Below, one piece after another: positions 1-8,664 of a stretch of 64,000 bases of DNA (position 1 is the first letter of the stretch; each line of letters begins with the position of its first letter). The translations under genes and the position numbers were made by a program. The DNA is from Catenulispora acidiphila DSM 44928 (lineage in GTDB: Bacteria; Actinomycetota; Actinomycetes; Streptomycetales; Catenulisporaceae): NCBI RefSeq assembly GCF_000024025.1, contig NC_013131.1, positions 1,054,001 through 1,118,000 of the forward strand, written 5' to 3'. The notes beneath the pieces are model-generated. The model searched no databases. It saw only the letters and a list, made by a program, of their open reading frames with translations, and was not told the origin of the DNA.

Positions 1-42
1 GGACCCCGCGTCCGGGAAAGCACGGGAGAACTCTGTCCAGCC

Positions 43-90
43 AAGTTAGTGACCGATTACTACCTATTGAAGTTAGTGATTACTAACTAC
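43..90. promoter_or_regulatory. Operator-like inverted repeat upstream of the MFS exporter
   Basis: An 18-bp near-palindrome (AGTTAGTG/ATTACTAACT, 71-88, 8 of 9 base pairs) lies 63 bp before the exporter start. A related, less symmetric copy (AAGTTAGTGACC then GATTACTACC) sits at 43-64. This is the usual shape of a TetR- or MarR-type operator controlling an efflux gene; no such regulator is inside the window, so it may lie just upstream. The AT-rich block stands out from the surrounding GC-rich DNA. No convincing -35/-10 pair was identified. Confidence 0.5.
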
Positions 91-150
91 CTGAAATGTA
101 CGCACCACCTGTCCGCACCATCCATCTGATCTGATCTGGGGAGTATCAGC

Positions 151-1683
151 ATGAGCACCGACACCATCGGCCGCCCGGGAGGCGGCGCGGCGGACGGCCT
201 GCGCGCCGCCACCATCGGCCACCCGGTCCGCACCTTCGTCATCACCGCCGCCGCCATGTTCATGGCGCAGCTGGACAACCTCGTCGTCAGCATCGCGCTG
301 CCCTCGATCCGGGAGTCGCTGCACGCCGGCCTGTCGGGCCTGCAGTGGACGGTCTCGGCCTACACGCTCACCTTCGCCGTCTTCCTGCTGACCGGCTCCG
401 CGCTCGGCGACCGCTTCGGCCGCCGGAACCTGTTCGTCGCCGGGCTCGCGGTCTTCACCGCGGCGTCGGTGGCCTCGGCGCTGGCGCCGAACATCGCGGT
501 GCTGATCGCCGCGCGTACCGTGCAGGGGCTGGGCGGTGCGGTGATCGTGCCCCTGAGCCTGACGCTGCTGTCGGCGAGTGTGCGCCCTGAGAAGCGCGGT
601 GCGGCTGTCGGGGCGTGGGGTGCCATCGGCGGGCTCGCCGTGGCGCTGGGACCGGTGATCGGCGGTGCCGTGGTGGAAGCCGCCTCCTGGCAGTGGATCT
701 TCTGGGTGAACGTGCCGCTGGGCATCGTGCTGCTGCCGCTGGCGTGGTGGGGTCTGACCGAGAGCCGCGGTCCGGTGCGCCGGCTGGACATCCCCGGGAC
801 CGTGCTGGCCACCGGCGGGCTGCTGGGCGTGGTGCTGGGCCTGATCCGCGGCGGCGACGCCGGCTGGACCACCCCGCTGGTGCTGACCGGCTTCGTCGCC
901 GGCGCCGTGCTGCTGGCCGCCTTCGTGGTCTGGGAACTGCGGACCGACGCGCCAATGGTGCCGATGCACCTGTTCCGCGGCCGGAGCTTCCCGCTGGTGA
1001 ACCTCAGCGCCCTGCTGATGTCCTTCGGGATGTTCGGCGCGGTCTTCTTCCTCTCGCAGGTCTTCCAGACCGTCTTCGGCGACTCGCCGCTGGCCTCCGG
1101 GATCCGGGTGCTGCCCTGGACCGGCATGCCGATGCTGGTGGCGCCGATCGCCGGGATCCTGTCCGACCGGATCGGCGGCAAGTGGATCGTCACCGCGGGC
1201 CTGGGCCTGCAGGCGGTCGCGCTGGGCTGGATCGCCTCGGCCATCTCGGCCTCGGTGAGCTACACCGCGCTGCTGCCGGCCTTCGTCATCGGCGGTACCG
1301 GCATGGCGATGTTCTTCGCCCCGATCGCGAACCTGGTCCTGGGCTCGGTGAGCCGCGAGCAGGAAGGCATCGCCTCGGGCGTCAACAACGCGCTGCGGGA
1401 GTTCGGCGGCGTGCTGGGCATCGCGGTGATGGGCGCGGTGTTCTCCGCCAACGGCGGCTACGGCCCGACCGCGACCCGGACCGCGCCGCAGCACTTCATC
1501 GACGGTCTGATTCCCGCCGTCTTCACCGGCGCGGCGGTCCTGGTGGTGGCCACGCTGGCGATGTGGCTGGTTCCCGGGCGCCGACCGGCGGTCGCCGCCG
1601 CACAGGCTGGGGACGACGCCGACGCGCAGCAGGAGCAGGACGTCGAAGGACCTCGGCACGAGGAGATCGGCGCGTCGGCATAG
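151..1683 (+). CDS. MFS drug exporter, DHA2 (EmrB/QacA) family
   Basis: Predicted 510-aa inner-membrane proton-driven exporter, the length expected for the 14-TM DHA2 family. After a short cytoplasmic N-terminus (about 30 residues) the hydrophobic segments run throughout. The loop GSALGDRFGRR (about 81-91) is MFS motif A, and the glycine-rich stretch ending in GPVIGG (about 169-174) is antiporter motif C. The tail after about 475 is polar and acidic. ATG is preceded by GGGGAG seven bases upstream. It is monocistronic and convergent with the aminotransferase gene, with a hairpin terminator between them. Substrate cannot be predicted; regulation probably works through the palindrome at 71-88. 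Confidence 0.9.
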   Translation: MSTDTIGRPGGGAADGLRAATIGHPVRTFVITAAAMFMAQLDNLVVSIALPSIRESLHAGLSGLQWTVSAYTLTFAVFLLTGSALGDRFGRRNLFVAGLAVFTAASVASALAPNIAVLIAARTVQGLGGAVIVPLSLTLLSASVRPEKRGAAVGAWGAIGGLAVALGPVIGGAVVEAASWQWIFWVNVPLGIVLLPLAWWGLTESRGPVRRLDIPGTVLATGGLLGVVLGLIRGGDAGWTTPLVLTGFVAGAVLLAAFVVWELRTDAPMVPMHLFRGRSFPLVNLSALLMSFGMFGAVFFLSQVFQTVFGDSPLASGIRVLPWTGMPMLVAPIAGILSDRIGGKWIVTAGLGLQAVALGWIASAISASVSYTALLPAFVIGGTGMAMFFAPIANLVLGSVSREQEGIASGVNNALREFGGVLGIAVMGAVFSANGGYGPTATRTAPQHFIDGLIPAVFTGAAVLVVATLAMWLVPGRRPAVAAAQAGDDADAQQEQDVEGPRHEEIGASA

Positions 1684-1714
1684 CTTCGGCGTAGCTGTAG
1701 ACGGACCCTGCGAA

Positions 1715-1740
1715 AAGGCCCCGGCTTCGGCCGGGGCCTT
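1715..1740. terminator. Bidirectional hairpin terminator
   Basis: Perfect stem AAGGCCCCGG / CCGGGGCCTT with a six-base loop, between the convergent exporter and aminotransferase genes. The terminal AA and TT pairs give a short U-run in either direction. Confidence 0.8.
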
Positions 1741-1767
1741 CACGCTCGTCTCGCCGGCGCCTCAGCC

Positions 1768-3015
1768 TCAGCGCGCCTCGCCCAGCAGCTTCTGCAGCCG
1801 GGACACACCCTCGACCAGGTCGGCGTCGCTGAGCGCGTAGGACAGCCGCAGGTAGCCCGGCGTCCCGAACGCCTCGCCCGGCACCACGGCGACCTCGGCC
1901 TCGTCCAGGATCAGCGAGGCCAGCTCGGCCGAACTGCCCGGGCGCTGCCCGCGGATCTCCTTGCCGAGCAACTCCTTCACCGAGGGGTACACGTAGAACG
2001 CGCCCTTGGGCTCCGGGCACAGCACGCCGGGGATCTCGTTGAGCATCCGGACGATGGTCTGCCGGCGGCGGTCGAAGGCGAGCTTCATCTCGGCCACCGC
2101 CTCCAGGTCCCCGGACACCGCGGCCAGCGCCGCGACCTGGGCCACGTTGGAGACGTTGGAGGTGGCGTGCGACTGCAGGTTGGTCGCGGCCTTCACCACG
2201 TCGGCCGGGCCGATCATCCACCCGACCCGCCAGCCGGTCATCGCGTAGGTCTTGGCCACGCCGTTGACGATCACGGTCTGCTCGGCGAGCTCCGGGACCG
2301 CCTTCAGGATCGAGGTGAAGCGCGCGTCGCCGTAGACCAGGTGCTCGTAGATCTCGTCGGTGAGCACCCACAGGCCGTGCTCCAGCGCCCAGCGGCCGAT
2401 CGCCTCGACCTGCTCGGGGCTGTAGACCGCGCCGGTGGGGTTGGACGGCGAGACGAACAGCAGCACCTTGGTGCGCTCGGTCCGGGCCGCCTCCAGCTGC
2501 TCCACGGTCGCCAGGTAGCCGGTGGTCTCGTCGGTCACCACGTCGACCGCGACGCCGCCGGCCAGCTGGATCGACTCCGGATAGGTGGTCCAGTACGGAG
2601 CCGGGACGATGACCTCGTCGCCCGGGTTCAGCAGGGCGGCGAAGGCGTTGTAGATGGCCTGCTTGCCGCCGTTTGTGACCAGGACCTGGTTCGCCGAGAC
2701 CGACACCCCGGAGTCGCGCAGCGTCTTGTGCGCGATCGCCTCCTTCAGCTCCGGCAGACCGCCGGCCGGCGTGTACTTGTGGTACTTCGGGTTCTGAGCC
2801 GCCTGGACCGCCGCCTCGACGATGTAGGCCGGGGTCGGGAAGTCCGGCTCTCCGGCGCCGAAGCCGACCACCGGCCGGCCGGCCGCCTTGAGCGCCTTGG
2901 CCTTGGCGTCCACGGCCAGGGTCGCGGACTCGGCAATGGCACCGATCCGCCGGGAGACCCTGGTGGCAGGGCCCCGGTCGGACGGGGAGGGAGTTGAGGC
3001 TGCGGAGGCTGTCAT
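1768..3015 (-). CDS. aspC: Pyridoxal-phosphate aspartate aminotransferase (class I/II)
   Basis: 415-aa fold-type I aminotransferase transferring the amino group of aspartate (or a similar amino acid) to 2-oxoglutarate. Visible marks: [12 protein letters not shown] near 51-62, the substrate loop SPSNPTG near 189-195, [10 protein letters not shown] near 219-228, and the PLP lysine in [13 protein letters not shown] (K255). The frame is open further upstream, but that would run into the tRNA-Trp gene; the ATG at 3015 gives the normal N-terminus. An aminotransferase beside tRNA-Trp and secE is the usual actinomycete arrangement. Divergent from tRNA-Trp, convergent with the exporter. Aspartate specificity is inferred from family resemblance. 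Confidence 0.92.
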   Translation of the reverse strand: MTASAASTPSPSDRGPATRVSRRIGAIAESATLAVDAKAKALKAAGRPVVGFGAGEPDFPTPAYIVEAAVQAAQNPKYHKYTPAGGLPELKEAIAHKTLRDSGVSVSANQVLVTNGGKQAIYNAFAALLNPGDEVIVPAPYWTTYPESIQLAGGVAVDVVTDETTGYLATVEQLEAARTERTKVLLFVSPSNPTGAVYSPEQVEAIGRWALEHGLWVLTDEIYEHLVYGDARFTSILKAVPELAEQTVIVNGVAKTYAMTGWRVGWMIGPADVVKAATNLQSHATSNVSNVAQVAALAAVSGDLEAVAEMKLAFDRRRQTIVRMLNEIPGVLCPEPKGAFYVYPSVKELLGKEIRGQRPGSSAELASLILDEAEVAVVPGEAFGTPGYLRLSYALSDADLVEGVSRLQKLLGEAR

Positions 3016-3207
3016 GCCCCCATCGTCCCATCGCGGAGTCGCCGACCGAGGCGGCATTCCACGAAAGGAGACAGGCGCGACACGTCCGGGTGCACCGCGT
3101 CGCGCCGAACCCGTTCGCAATCGGGCACGCGCTTCCCGTACACTCTCGATCGGCGGATTCCCCTTCCCCACCTCGGCGAGGTAGGTTTGTGGAGCACGCT
3201 TAGGCAA

Positions 3208-3280
3208 AGGGTCGTAGCTCAACTGGCAGAGCACCGGTCTCCAAAACCGGGGGTTGGGGGTTCAAGTCCCTCCGGCCCTG
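3208..3280 (+). tRNA. tRNA-Trp (anticodon CCA)
   Basis: 73 nt fold into a cloverleaf: acceptor stem AGGGTCG with CGGCCCT (one G-U), anticodon stem CCGGT/ACCGG around the loop CTCCAAA with anticodon CCA at 3241-3243, and a T arm containing GGTTCAAGTCC. The discriminator base is G3280 and no CCA tail is encoded. It lies just before secE, the standard actinobacterial location. Confidence 0.97.
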
Positions 3281-3389
3281 CTTAGGCGCCCAGGAAAACC
3301 CGGTGACGGGGTTTCCTGGGCGCGAAGCGTGTTCGCGGCGAGACCCGCCGCGGCAACTTGCCACTTTCACCGAATGTGATGAGGACCAG

Positions 3390-3659
3390 GTGACCGAGAC
3401 GAGCTCGACCTCCGCGATGTCGAAGCCGGACCGCGGCCGCGGCGGGGACCGCCGCCCGGAGCGCCGCCGGTCCCCGTTGGGCCGCATGAGCCTGTTCTAC
3501 CGGCAGATCATCGCCGAACTGCGCAAGGTGGTGTGGCCCACTCGCAACGAGCTGACCACTTACACCACGGTGGTCATCGTGTTCGTCGCGATCATGGTCG
3601 GGATCGTGGCTACGCTGGACTATGGGTTCAGCAAACTGGTGGAGTGGGTGTTCGGCTGA
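3390..3659 (+). CDS. secE: Preprotein translocase subunit SecE
   Basis: 89-aa single-spanning membrane subunit of the SecYEG channel. The N-terminal 30 residues are charged (Arg-rich), followed by the SecE signature around FYRQIIAELRKVVWPTRNE and one transmembrane helix (TTVVIVFVAIMVGIV). The GTG at 3390 is chosen because GAGG lies five bases upstream; an earlier in-frame ATG at 3303 would add a non-conserved extension encoded just after the tRNA. Followed by nusG after 47 bp, the conserved secE-nusG pair. Confidence 0.93.
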   Translation: MTETSSTSAMSKPDRGRGGDRRPERRRSPLGRMSLFYRQIIAELRKVVWPTRNELTTYTTVVIVFVAIMVGIVATLDYGFSKLVEWVFG

Positions 3660-3706
3660 GCCGTCGCACCGACCCAACACCCCGAGCGAAGGAAGTATGA
3701 GCGACC

Positions 3707-4495
3707 GTGTCTGAGACCTACGGAGACCTCGAAGAGGCGACTGTTCTCGTGGAGAACGACGACGAGGCCGTCGAGGCGGAGGTCGCCGCCGGTGCGCCCG
3801 AGGAGGACTCCGACCCCGCCGCCGAGACGGACGGGGAAGCCGGAGAAGCTGGCGAGGCCGGTGAGGAGGCGCCCGAGGGCGACCAGCCCGCGCCCGGCAG
3901 CCCGGAGGCGATCGAGGAGTTCCGCGAGGCCCTGCGCCGCGCGCCGGGCGAGTGGTATGTGATCCACAGCTACGCGGGCTATGAGAACCGCGTGAAGCAG
4001 AACCTCGAGACCCGCATGACCACCCTGAACATGGAGGAGTTCATCTTCCAGGTCGAGGTGCCCATGGAAGAGGTCGTCGAGATCAAGGGCGGCCAGCGTA
4101 AGCGGGTCAAGCGCAACAAGTTCCCCGGCTACGTGCTGGTCCGGATGGACCTGACCAACGAGTCCTGGGGCGTGGTGCGCAACACCCCCGGCGTCACCGG
4201 CTTCGTCGGCAACGCCCACGAGCCCTACCCGCTGACCCTGGACGAGGTCGTGAAGATCCTGCTCGAGGAGCAGCCGGAGGAAGTCAGCGGCAAGCAGAAG
4301 GCGCCGGCCGAGGTCAAGGTGCTGGACTTCGAGGTCGGCGACTCGGTCACCGTCATCGACGGCCCGTTCGCCACGCTGCAGGCCACGATCAACGAGATCA
4401 ACGCCGACTCCCAGAAGGTCAAGGGCCTGGTGGAGATCTTCGGCCGGGAGACCCCGGTGGAGCTGAGCTTCAACCAGATCCAGAAGAACAGCTGA
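3707..4495 (+). CDS. nusG: Transcription termination/antitermination factor NusG
   Basis: 262 aa. Residues 1-70 are an acidic Glu/Ala/Gly-rich extension typical of actinobacterial NusG. The NGN domain that contacts the RNA polymerase clamp follows ([15 protein letters not shown] near 83-97, [11 protein letters not shown] near 139-149, [10 protein letters not shown] near 159-168), then a C-terminal KOW domain ([13 protein letters not shown] near 208-220) that binds Rho or ribosomal protein S10. GTG start; the ATG ten bases upstream is closed by a stop after five codons. Cotranscribed with secE and followed by a strong hairpin. Confidence 0.95.
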   Translation: MSETYGDLEEATVLVENDDEAVEAEVAAGAPEEDSDPAAETDGEAGEAGEAGEEAPEGDQPAPGSPEAIEEFREALRRAPGEWYVIHSYAGYENRVKQNLETRMTTLNMEEFIFQVEVPMEEVVEIKGGQRKRVKRNKFPGYVLVRMDLTNESWGVVRNTPGVTGFVGNAHEPYPLTLDEVVKILLEEQPEEVSGKQKAPAEVKVLDFEVGDSVTVIDGPFATLQATINEINADSQKVKGLVEIFGRETPVELSFNQIQKNS

Positions 4496-4576
4496 CGCGG
4501 CAGATCGCCAGAACGGTTGACGGGCATACCGTCAAACGGATGGCCGATCTTTAGGCTGTTTAGAGCAGACACCTGA

Positions 4577-4608
4577 CAAGGGCGCCCCAATAACCTGGGG
4601 CGCCCTTG
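4577..4608 (+). terminator. Hairpin terminator after nusG
   Basis: Perfect 12-bp stem (CAAGGGCGCCCC and its complement) around an eight-base loop, with no U-run, as is common in actinomycetes. It separates secE-nusG from the decayed gene and the rplK-rplA unit. Confidence 0.75.
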
Positions 4609-5183
4609 CAGTTCCCGATAATTGTCCGCAAGTCTTGGCGGCTGTCCGCAGCCGCGATCGTCTCGGCCGCGCTCGCCGGAGTGGCGTTCGCGCCCGCCGC
4701 TGGTCGGCAACGACCGGTATCAGACCTCGTTCAAGGTGGCGAGCACGTTCTTCCCGTACATGGACGTCGCGGGCGTGGCGACCGGCAAGGTCTGGCCGGA
4801 CGCGCTGTCCGGCGGCGCCGCGATGGGCTCCATGGGCGGTCCGCTGCTGCTGGTGAACCCGGCGACGGGGCTGTCGGCGCAGGACGCGCAGCTGCTGGAC
4901 CGCCAACCGCGGCGAGCTGTGGGCCGGGTGGGTCTTCGGCGGTGCGGCGGCGGTGCCGGCGAGTGTGGACAAGCAGCTGGCGAAGGCGATCGCCGGTCCG
5001 CTCGGGGTGGTCGATGGCGGTGGGAACCGGCTGGCGGCGACGCCCGCGGCGGGTGCGGCCGGTGCTTCTGGTGCTTCCGGCACTTCCGGCGCCGGGCAGC
5101 TCTCGGCGGCGGACGCTGCCGGGCTGCGGTCGGCGCTGCCGCACGGCGGCGCGGCCTCGGGGCTCAAGCCGAGCCGTCCGTAA
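4606..5183 (+). pseudogene. Decayed secreted protein with cell-wall-binding repeat 2
   Basis: Three reading frames each carry one recognisable piece of a single protein. Frame one (from about 4606) encodes a signal peptide (positively charged start, then SAAAIVSAALAGVAFAPAAG). Frame two, from about 4704, encodes a cell-wall-binding repeat 2 core (NDRYQTSFKVAS, then WPDALSGGAAMG and GGPLLLV). Frame three, from about 4895, continues the family pattern (WVFGGAAAVPASV, then a linker of Gly/Ala/Ser). No single frame spans them, so at least two frameshifts and probably an internal deletion have occurred. Intact relatives are surface or secreted proteins with several such repeats. A sequencing error could explain one frameshift but hardly the missing repeats. 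Confidence 0.7.
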
Positions 5184-5196
5184 GCCGTGCGCGACG

Positions 5197-5229
5197 CCCC
5201 CGCACCGGTGCTGACCGGTGCGGGGGTTT
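5197..5229 (+). terminator. Hairpin terminator before rplK
   Basis: Perfect 13-bp stem (CCCCCGCACCGGT with ACCGGTGCGGGGG), GCTG loop and TTT. It closes the decayed gene; retention of such a good terminator suggests the gene was active recently. The 120 bp between here and rplK include TTGACG at 5266, a possible -35, with GACACT 15 bp downstream as a weak -10. Confidence 0.75.
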
Positions 5230-5349
5230 CGGCGTGTCCGGGGCATACCCGCCGGTCCGGTAAGCTTGACGGCTGTTGCCATCGGCGACACTCATCCGTC
5301 GTGCCCTTGGTAGGGGTTATCGGCGACGTCAACAGAAACGAGTACGGGA

Positions 5350-5784
5350 ATGCCTCCCAAGAAGAAGCTCACCGCGGTCATCAAGCTGCAGATCAAGGCC
5401 GGTCTGGCGAACCCGGCTCCGCCCGTCGGCCCGGCGCTGGGCCAGCACGGCGTGAACATCATGGAGTTCTGCAAGCAGTACAACGCGGCCACCGAGTCGC
5501 AGCGCGGCCAGGTCGTCCCGGTCGAGATCTCGGTGTTCGAGGACCGCTCCTTCACCTTCATCACCAAGACCCCGCCGGCGGCGAAGCTGATCCTGAAGGC
5601 CGCGGGCATCGAGAAGGGGTCGGGCGTCCCGCAGAAGGACAAGGTCGCGACCCTCTCGCAGGCCCAGGTCCGGGAGATCGCCGAGACCAAGATGCCGGAC
5701 CTGAACGCCAACGACGTCGAGGCCGCGATGAAGATCATCGCCGGCACCGCGCGCTCCATGGGCGTCATCGTCGCCGACAGCTGA
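5350..5784 (+). CDS. rplK: 50S ribosomal protein L11
   Basis: 144 aa, standard length. Binds the GTPase-associated region of 23S rRNA at the factor-binding stalk base and is the target of thiostrepton-type antibiotics. The N-terminal domain has the proline-rich segment [22 protein letters not shown] (about 20-41) characteristic of L11, and the C-terminal rRNA-binding domain ends in ARSMGV. The proline-rich helix is of the ordinary sensitive type. Its start lacks a strong Shine-Dalgarno sequence. Forms a unit with rplA 155 bp downstream. Confidence 0.97.
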   Translation: MPPKKKLTAVIKLQIKAGLANPAPPVGPALGQHGVNIMEFCKQYNAATESQRGQVVPVEISVFEDRSFTFITKTPPAAKLILKAAGIEKGSGVPQKDKVATLSQAQVREIAETKMPDLNANDVEAAMKIIAGTARSMGVIVADS

Positions 5785-5939
5785 GCCTTTCGCCCGGTCG
5801 CTCGCGTGACCGGGCGGATCAGCAGTACCGGTGTGATTAGTACGACCAGCAGTTTCAGCAGCACCAGCAGGACAGCACCAGTGGCAGAGCCGCGCGCGGC
5901 TCGCGAAGACCACACCTCACCAGCTCAAGGAGAGCAGCC

Positions 5940-6653
5940 ATGAAGCGCAGCAAGGGTTACCGCAACGCCGCGGCGAAGATCGACGCCGACGAGCTCTACA
6001 CGCCGGTGGCGGCCATCCGCCTGGCCAAGGAGACCTCGGTCACCAAGTTCGACAGCTCCGTCGAGGTCTCGATGCGCCTGGGCATCGACCCCCGCAAGGC
6101 CGACCAGATGGTCCGCTCCACGATCGTGCTCCCGCACGGCACCGGCAAGACCGCCCGCGTGCTGGTCTTCGCCCAGGGCGACAAGGCCGAGGCCGCGCGC
6201 GAGGCCGGCGCCGACATCGTGGGCTCCGACGAGCTGATCGACGAGGTCGCCAAGGGCCGCCTGGACTTCGACGCGGTCGTGGCCACCCCCGACCTGATGG
6301 GCAAGGTCGGCCGCCTGGGCCGGGTCCTCGGCCCGCGCTCGCTGATGCCGAACCCGAAGACCGGCACCGTCACCGCCGACGTGGCCAAGGCCGTCAACGA
6401 CATCAAGGGCGGCAAGATCGAGTTCCGCGCCGACCGCCACTCGAACCTGAACTTCATCATCGGCAAGGTCTCCTTCTCCGAGCAGCAGCTCGCGGAGAAC
6501 TACGCCGCCGCCCTGGAGGAAGTCCTCCGCGTGAAGCCGAGCGCCGCCAAGGGCCGCTACCTGAAGAAGATCACCTTCGCCACCACGATGGGCCCCGGCA
6601 TCCAGGTCGACGCCAACCGCGTCCGCAACGTCGCCGCCGACGACGAGGCGTGA
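5940..6653 (+). CDS. rplA: 50S ribosomal protein L1
   Basis: 237 aa, standard length. L1 forms the mobile stalk at the ribosomal E site and in many bacteria represses its own operon. Motifs: [21 protein letters not shown] near 38-58, [20 protein letters not shown] near 123-142, and the C-terminal [14 protein letters not shown] follows AAGGAGAG at good spacing. The rplK-rplA gap (5785-5939) contains short dispersed repeats of CAGCA but no clear L1-binding motif could be drawn by eye. A strong hairpin follows. Confidence 0.97.
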   Translation: MKRSKGYRNAAAKIDADELYTPVAAIRLAKETSVTKFDSSVEVSMRLGIDPRKADQMVRSTIVLPHGTGKTARVLVFAQGDKAEAAREAGADIVGSDELIDEVAKGRLDFDAVVATPDLMGKVGRLGRVLGPRSLMPNPKTGTVTADVAKAVNDIKGGKIEFRADRHSNLNFIIGKVSFSEQQLAENYAAALEEVLRVKPSAAKGRYLKKITFATTMGPGIQVDANRVRNVAADDEA

Positions 6654-6699
6654 GCCCAGGCGGCCCAGGCGCCTAGGCGCCTATAGCTAGTACTTCCAA

Positions 6700-6734
6700 G
6701 AGACGCCCGGCTGGATTTTCCAGCCGGGCGTCTC
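6700..6734 (+). terminator. Hairpin terminator after rplA
   Basis: Perfect 15-bp stem (GAGACGCCCGGCTGG with CCAGCCGGGCGTCTC) around ATTTT, ending the rplK-rplA unit. Just upstream (6668-6684) is GGCGCCTAGGCGCC, a second small palindrome. Confidence 0.8.
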
Positions 6735-6742
6735 TGCGTTGT

Positions 6743-6776
6743 TTGACATTGTCGCGACGTCAAGGTTTCTCCTTGA
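6743..6776 (+). promoter_or_regulatory. Promoter/operator of the MerR gene
   Basis: TTGACA (6743-6748) is a consensus -35. The 17-bp inverted repeat TCAAGG-TTTCT-CCTTGA (6760-6776) lies where a MerR dimer would bind between elongated-spacer promoter elements, ending three bases before the MerR start codon. There is no room for a ribosome-binding site, so the transcript may be leaderless. The -10 is not clear. Autoregulation is inferred from the family habit. Confidence 0.5.
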
Positions 6777-6779
6777 ACC

Positions 6780-7562
6780 ATGCGCATCGGAGAACTCGCC
6801 GCCATCGCCGGCGTCACCACCCGCACGGTGCGGTACTACCACCGCGTCGGCCTCCTGCCCGAACCCGACCGCAGGCTCAACGGCTATCGCGAGTACGGCA
6901 TGCGCGACGCGGTGACGTTGGTGCGGGTACGGCGCCTGGTCGAACTGGGCCTGAGCCTGGACGAGGTCCGCGACGCGCTCGACGACGACGCGGGCAAGTC
7001 CCTGACCGAGATCCTGACGGAGCTCGACGCGGACCTGGCCCGCCAGGAGACGGCGATCCGAAAGCGCCGTGCTGCGCTGGCTGAGTTGCTGGAGCGGACC
7101 AGCTCTGGCGCGGGTCTCGGCGCGGAGGGACCGGTCTCGGCGGAGCTGGCGGCACTGTTCGCCGAGATGGCTCAGGCAGGCGCGGATCGCGCGGGACCGG
7201 AGCCGGCTGCGGCGGGCAAGGACCGGGAGCTGCTCGCGATGCTCGAGGCGAGCACGGGCCCGGGCCACGCCGAGTGGTTCTCGGCACTGACCGGAGCGCT
7301 CAGCGGCGATCCAGGGGCAATGGCCCGCGCCTACGAGGTCTACGCCAGATTCGACGACCTCGCCGAGGCGGACACGGACGACCCCCGCATCCCGGAACTG
7401 GCAGCGGCCATGGCGAACACCATGCCGGAGGGACCCACATATGCCGCGGTCCCAAGCGACGACGGAACGTTCGCCGAGGCATTCTTCGCCGACTTCCCGC
7501 CCGCACAGGCGGAGGTCCTACGCCGGGCAGCCGAGCTGCTGCGAGAGCGAGGCCGGTCGTGA
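6780..7562 (+). CDS. MerR-family transcriptional regulator
   Basis: 260 aa. The N-terminal 70 residues form a winged helix-turn-helix of MerR type (MRIGELAAIAGVTTRTVRYY, then LLPEPDR and NGYREYG). A dimerisation coiled coil follows (about 75-115), and then an alpha-helical C-terminal region of about 140 residues without cysteine metal-site motifs, so it is probably not a metal sensor. ATG at 6780 sits directly behind the palindrome. The C-terminal end (AELLRERGRS) is the source of the tandem duplication described next, and its TGA overlaps a GTG start. The effector is unknown. Confidence 0.85.
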   Translation: MRIGELAAIAGVTTRTVRYYHRVGLLPEPDRRLNGYREYGMRDAVTLVRVRRLVELGLSLDEVRDALDDDAGKSLTEILTELDADLARQETAIRKRRAALAELLERTSSGAGLGAEGPVSAELAALFAEMAQAGADRAGPEPAAAGKDRELLAMLEASTGPGHAEWFSALTGALSGDPGAMARAYEVYARFDDLAEADTDDPRIPELAAAMANTMPEGPTYAAVPSDDGTFAEAFFADFPPAQAEVLRRAAELLRERGRS

Positions 7563-7860
7563 GCGGAGGGCTGCTGCGCGAGAGCGGCGCCGATGGAGTC
7601 CGGACCGCGCCGGATGACCAGGCTGATGCGACAGTGACGCCGGCCATGGCTAGTGAGCTGCTGCGGGAGCGAGGCGGATCGTGAGCGGTGAGCTGCTGCG
7701 CGAGAGCGGTGCTGATCGCGATGAGGCTGCGCTGGATTGCCAGGCTGCTGCGAGAGCGAGGCCGGTCATGAGCGGCGAGCTGCTGCGCGAGAGCGGTGCC
7801 GATCGAGATCGGACCGTGCCGGATGACCCGGCTGCTGCGCGAGCGAGGCCGACCATGACC
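7533..7860 (+). repeat. 87-bp tandem duplication of a stop/start gene junction
   Basis: Two alternating blocks can be read: A (GAGCTGCTGCGAGAGCGAGG plus CCGGTCRTGAGCGG) at about 7533, 7655, 7742 and 7832, with a degenerate copy near 7623, and B (GAGCTGCTGCGCGAGAGCGG plus TGCCGATCG...CCGGATGACC) at about 7570, 7690 and 7777. The basic period is 87 bp, 29 codons, with one extra A block of about 33 bp. Each A block carries a GAGCGAGG ribosome-binding-like motif and a start codon, giving in-frame starts at 7681, 7768 and 7855. The first A block holds the MerR stop. A 41-codon open frame (7559-7684) ends with a second copy of the MerR C-terminus. Confidence 0.85.
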
Positions 7861-8664
7861 AGGCTGCGCCGCATCGTCCGCTGGAGCCTCCTCATCCTGC
7901 TGGTGGGCCGTTTGATCCTGGCGGTGCTTCTGGTGTCAGGCGTGGCGGTTCCGGCGCTCGTCCTGCGTGCGATGGAGGCATCGATCGTCGTCTCGGTGGC
8001 GGCGTTCGTGCCGTTCTTCGTCGGCGATGGCAAGTTTCCGCCGGCACTTCGCCGCCTGATCGTCCATGAAGCCCTGCTTTTCACCTCCTGCGTCCGCTGG
8101 ATCAGCCGGCGCGGGCCGCAAGGTGTCCGTGAGGGCGACCTGGTCGTCCGCTACGCCGCCGCGCAAGCCTTCGTCGTCGCGGCCCTCCTCTTCGCCTCGG
8201 TCGTGGAGACGGTTGCCCTCGCGCTGGTCATCCCGTGGCCTGCCGTCAAGAATGTCGTCCTGGTCATCGACCTCTGGGGCGTCTACTTCGTCATCGCGCT
8301 CCAGATCTCCTGCGTCGTCCGACCCCACATCGTCCGTGCCGACGGCTCACTGGCGCTGCGATATGGCGTGCTCACCGAGATCGTCGTTCCCGCCTCACAG
8401 ATAGCGCGCGTTAGGGTCGAGAACCGGCTCGACCGCGGCGGTCCCGTGAAGCTGAATCCAGACGGCTCGCTCGACATGGGCATCGGCGGCCAGACGACCG
8501 TCACCGTCGAGCTGAGCGACTCAGTGCCCTTCGTCCGCCCCTTGGGCAAGTGTGGCCAGGCGCGGCTGCTGCGCTTCTACGCGGACAGTCCCGCGGCCGC
8601 TGTCGCCGGGCTGGCTCGCGGCGTCGGTGGCGAGGGGTCAGAAGCACCCCATACCGCGTGCTAA
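7855..8664 (+). CDS. Membrane protein of unknown function
   Basis: 269 aa from the ATG at 7855; in-frame starts 87 and 174 bases earlier (7768, 7681) would add one or two copies of a 29-residue duplicated segment. The start at 7855 is preferred because a transmembrane helix follows at once (SLLILLVGRLILAVLLVSGV). Four hydrophobic segments lie in the first 150 residues, then a beta-rich cytoplasmic portion (from about 155: VVRPHIVRADGSLALRYGVLTEIVVP) that resembles bacterial PH-like domains. Translation was probably once coupled to MerR. No catalytic motif was seen, and the function is unknown. Confidence 0.7.
   Translation: MTRLRRIVRWSLLILLVGRLILAVLLVSGVAVPALVLRAMEASIVVSVAAFVPFFVGDGKFPPALRRLIVHEALLFTSCVRWISRRGPQGVREGDLVVRYAAAQAFVVAALLFASVVETVALALVIPWPAVKNVVLVIDLWGVYFVIALQISCVVRPHIVRADGSLALRYGVLTEIVVPASQIARVRVENRLDRGGPVKLNPDGSLDMGIGGQTTVTVELSDSVPFVRPLGKCGQARLLRFYADSPAAAVAGLARGVGGEGSEAPHTAC

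Noticed and set aside
73-1743. 556-codon minus-strand frame opposite the MFS exporter
   Set aside because: Arg/Gln/His-rich shadow of the exporter gene produced by high GC at third positions.
3234-3234. Aminotransferase start at 3234 giving 488 aa
   Set aside because: It would lie inside the tRNA-Trp gene and adds 73 non-conserved residues; the ATG at 3015 gives the normal N-terminus.
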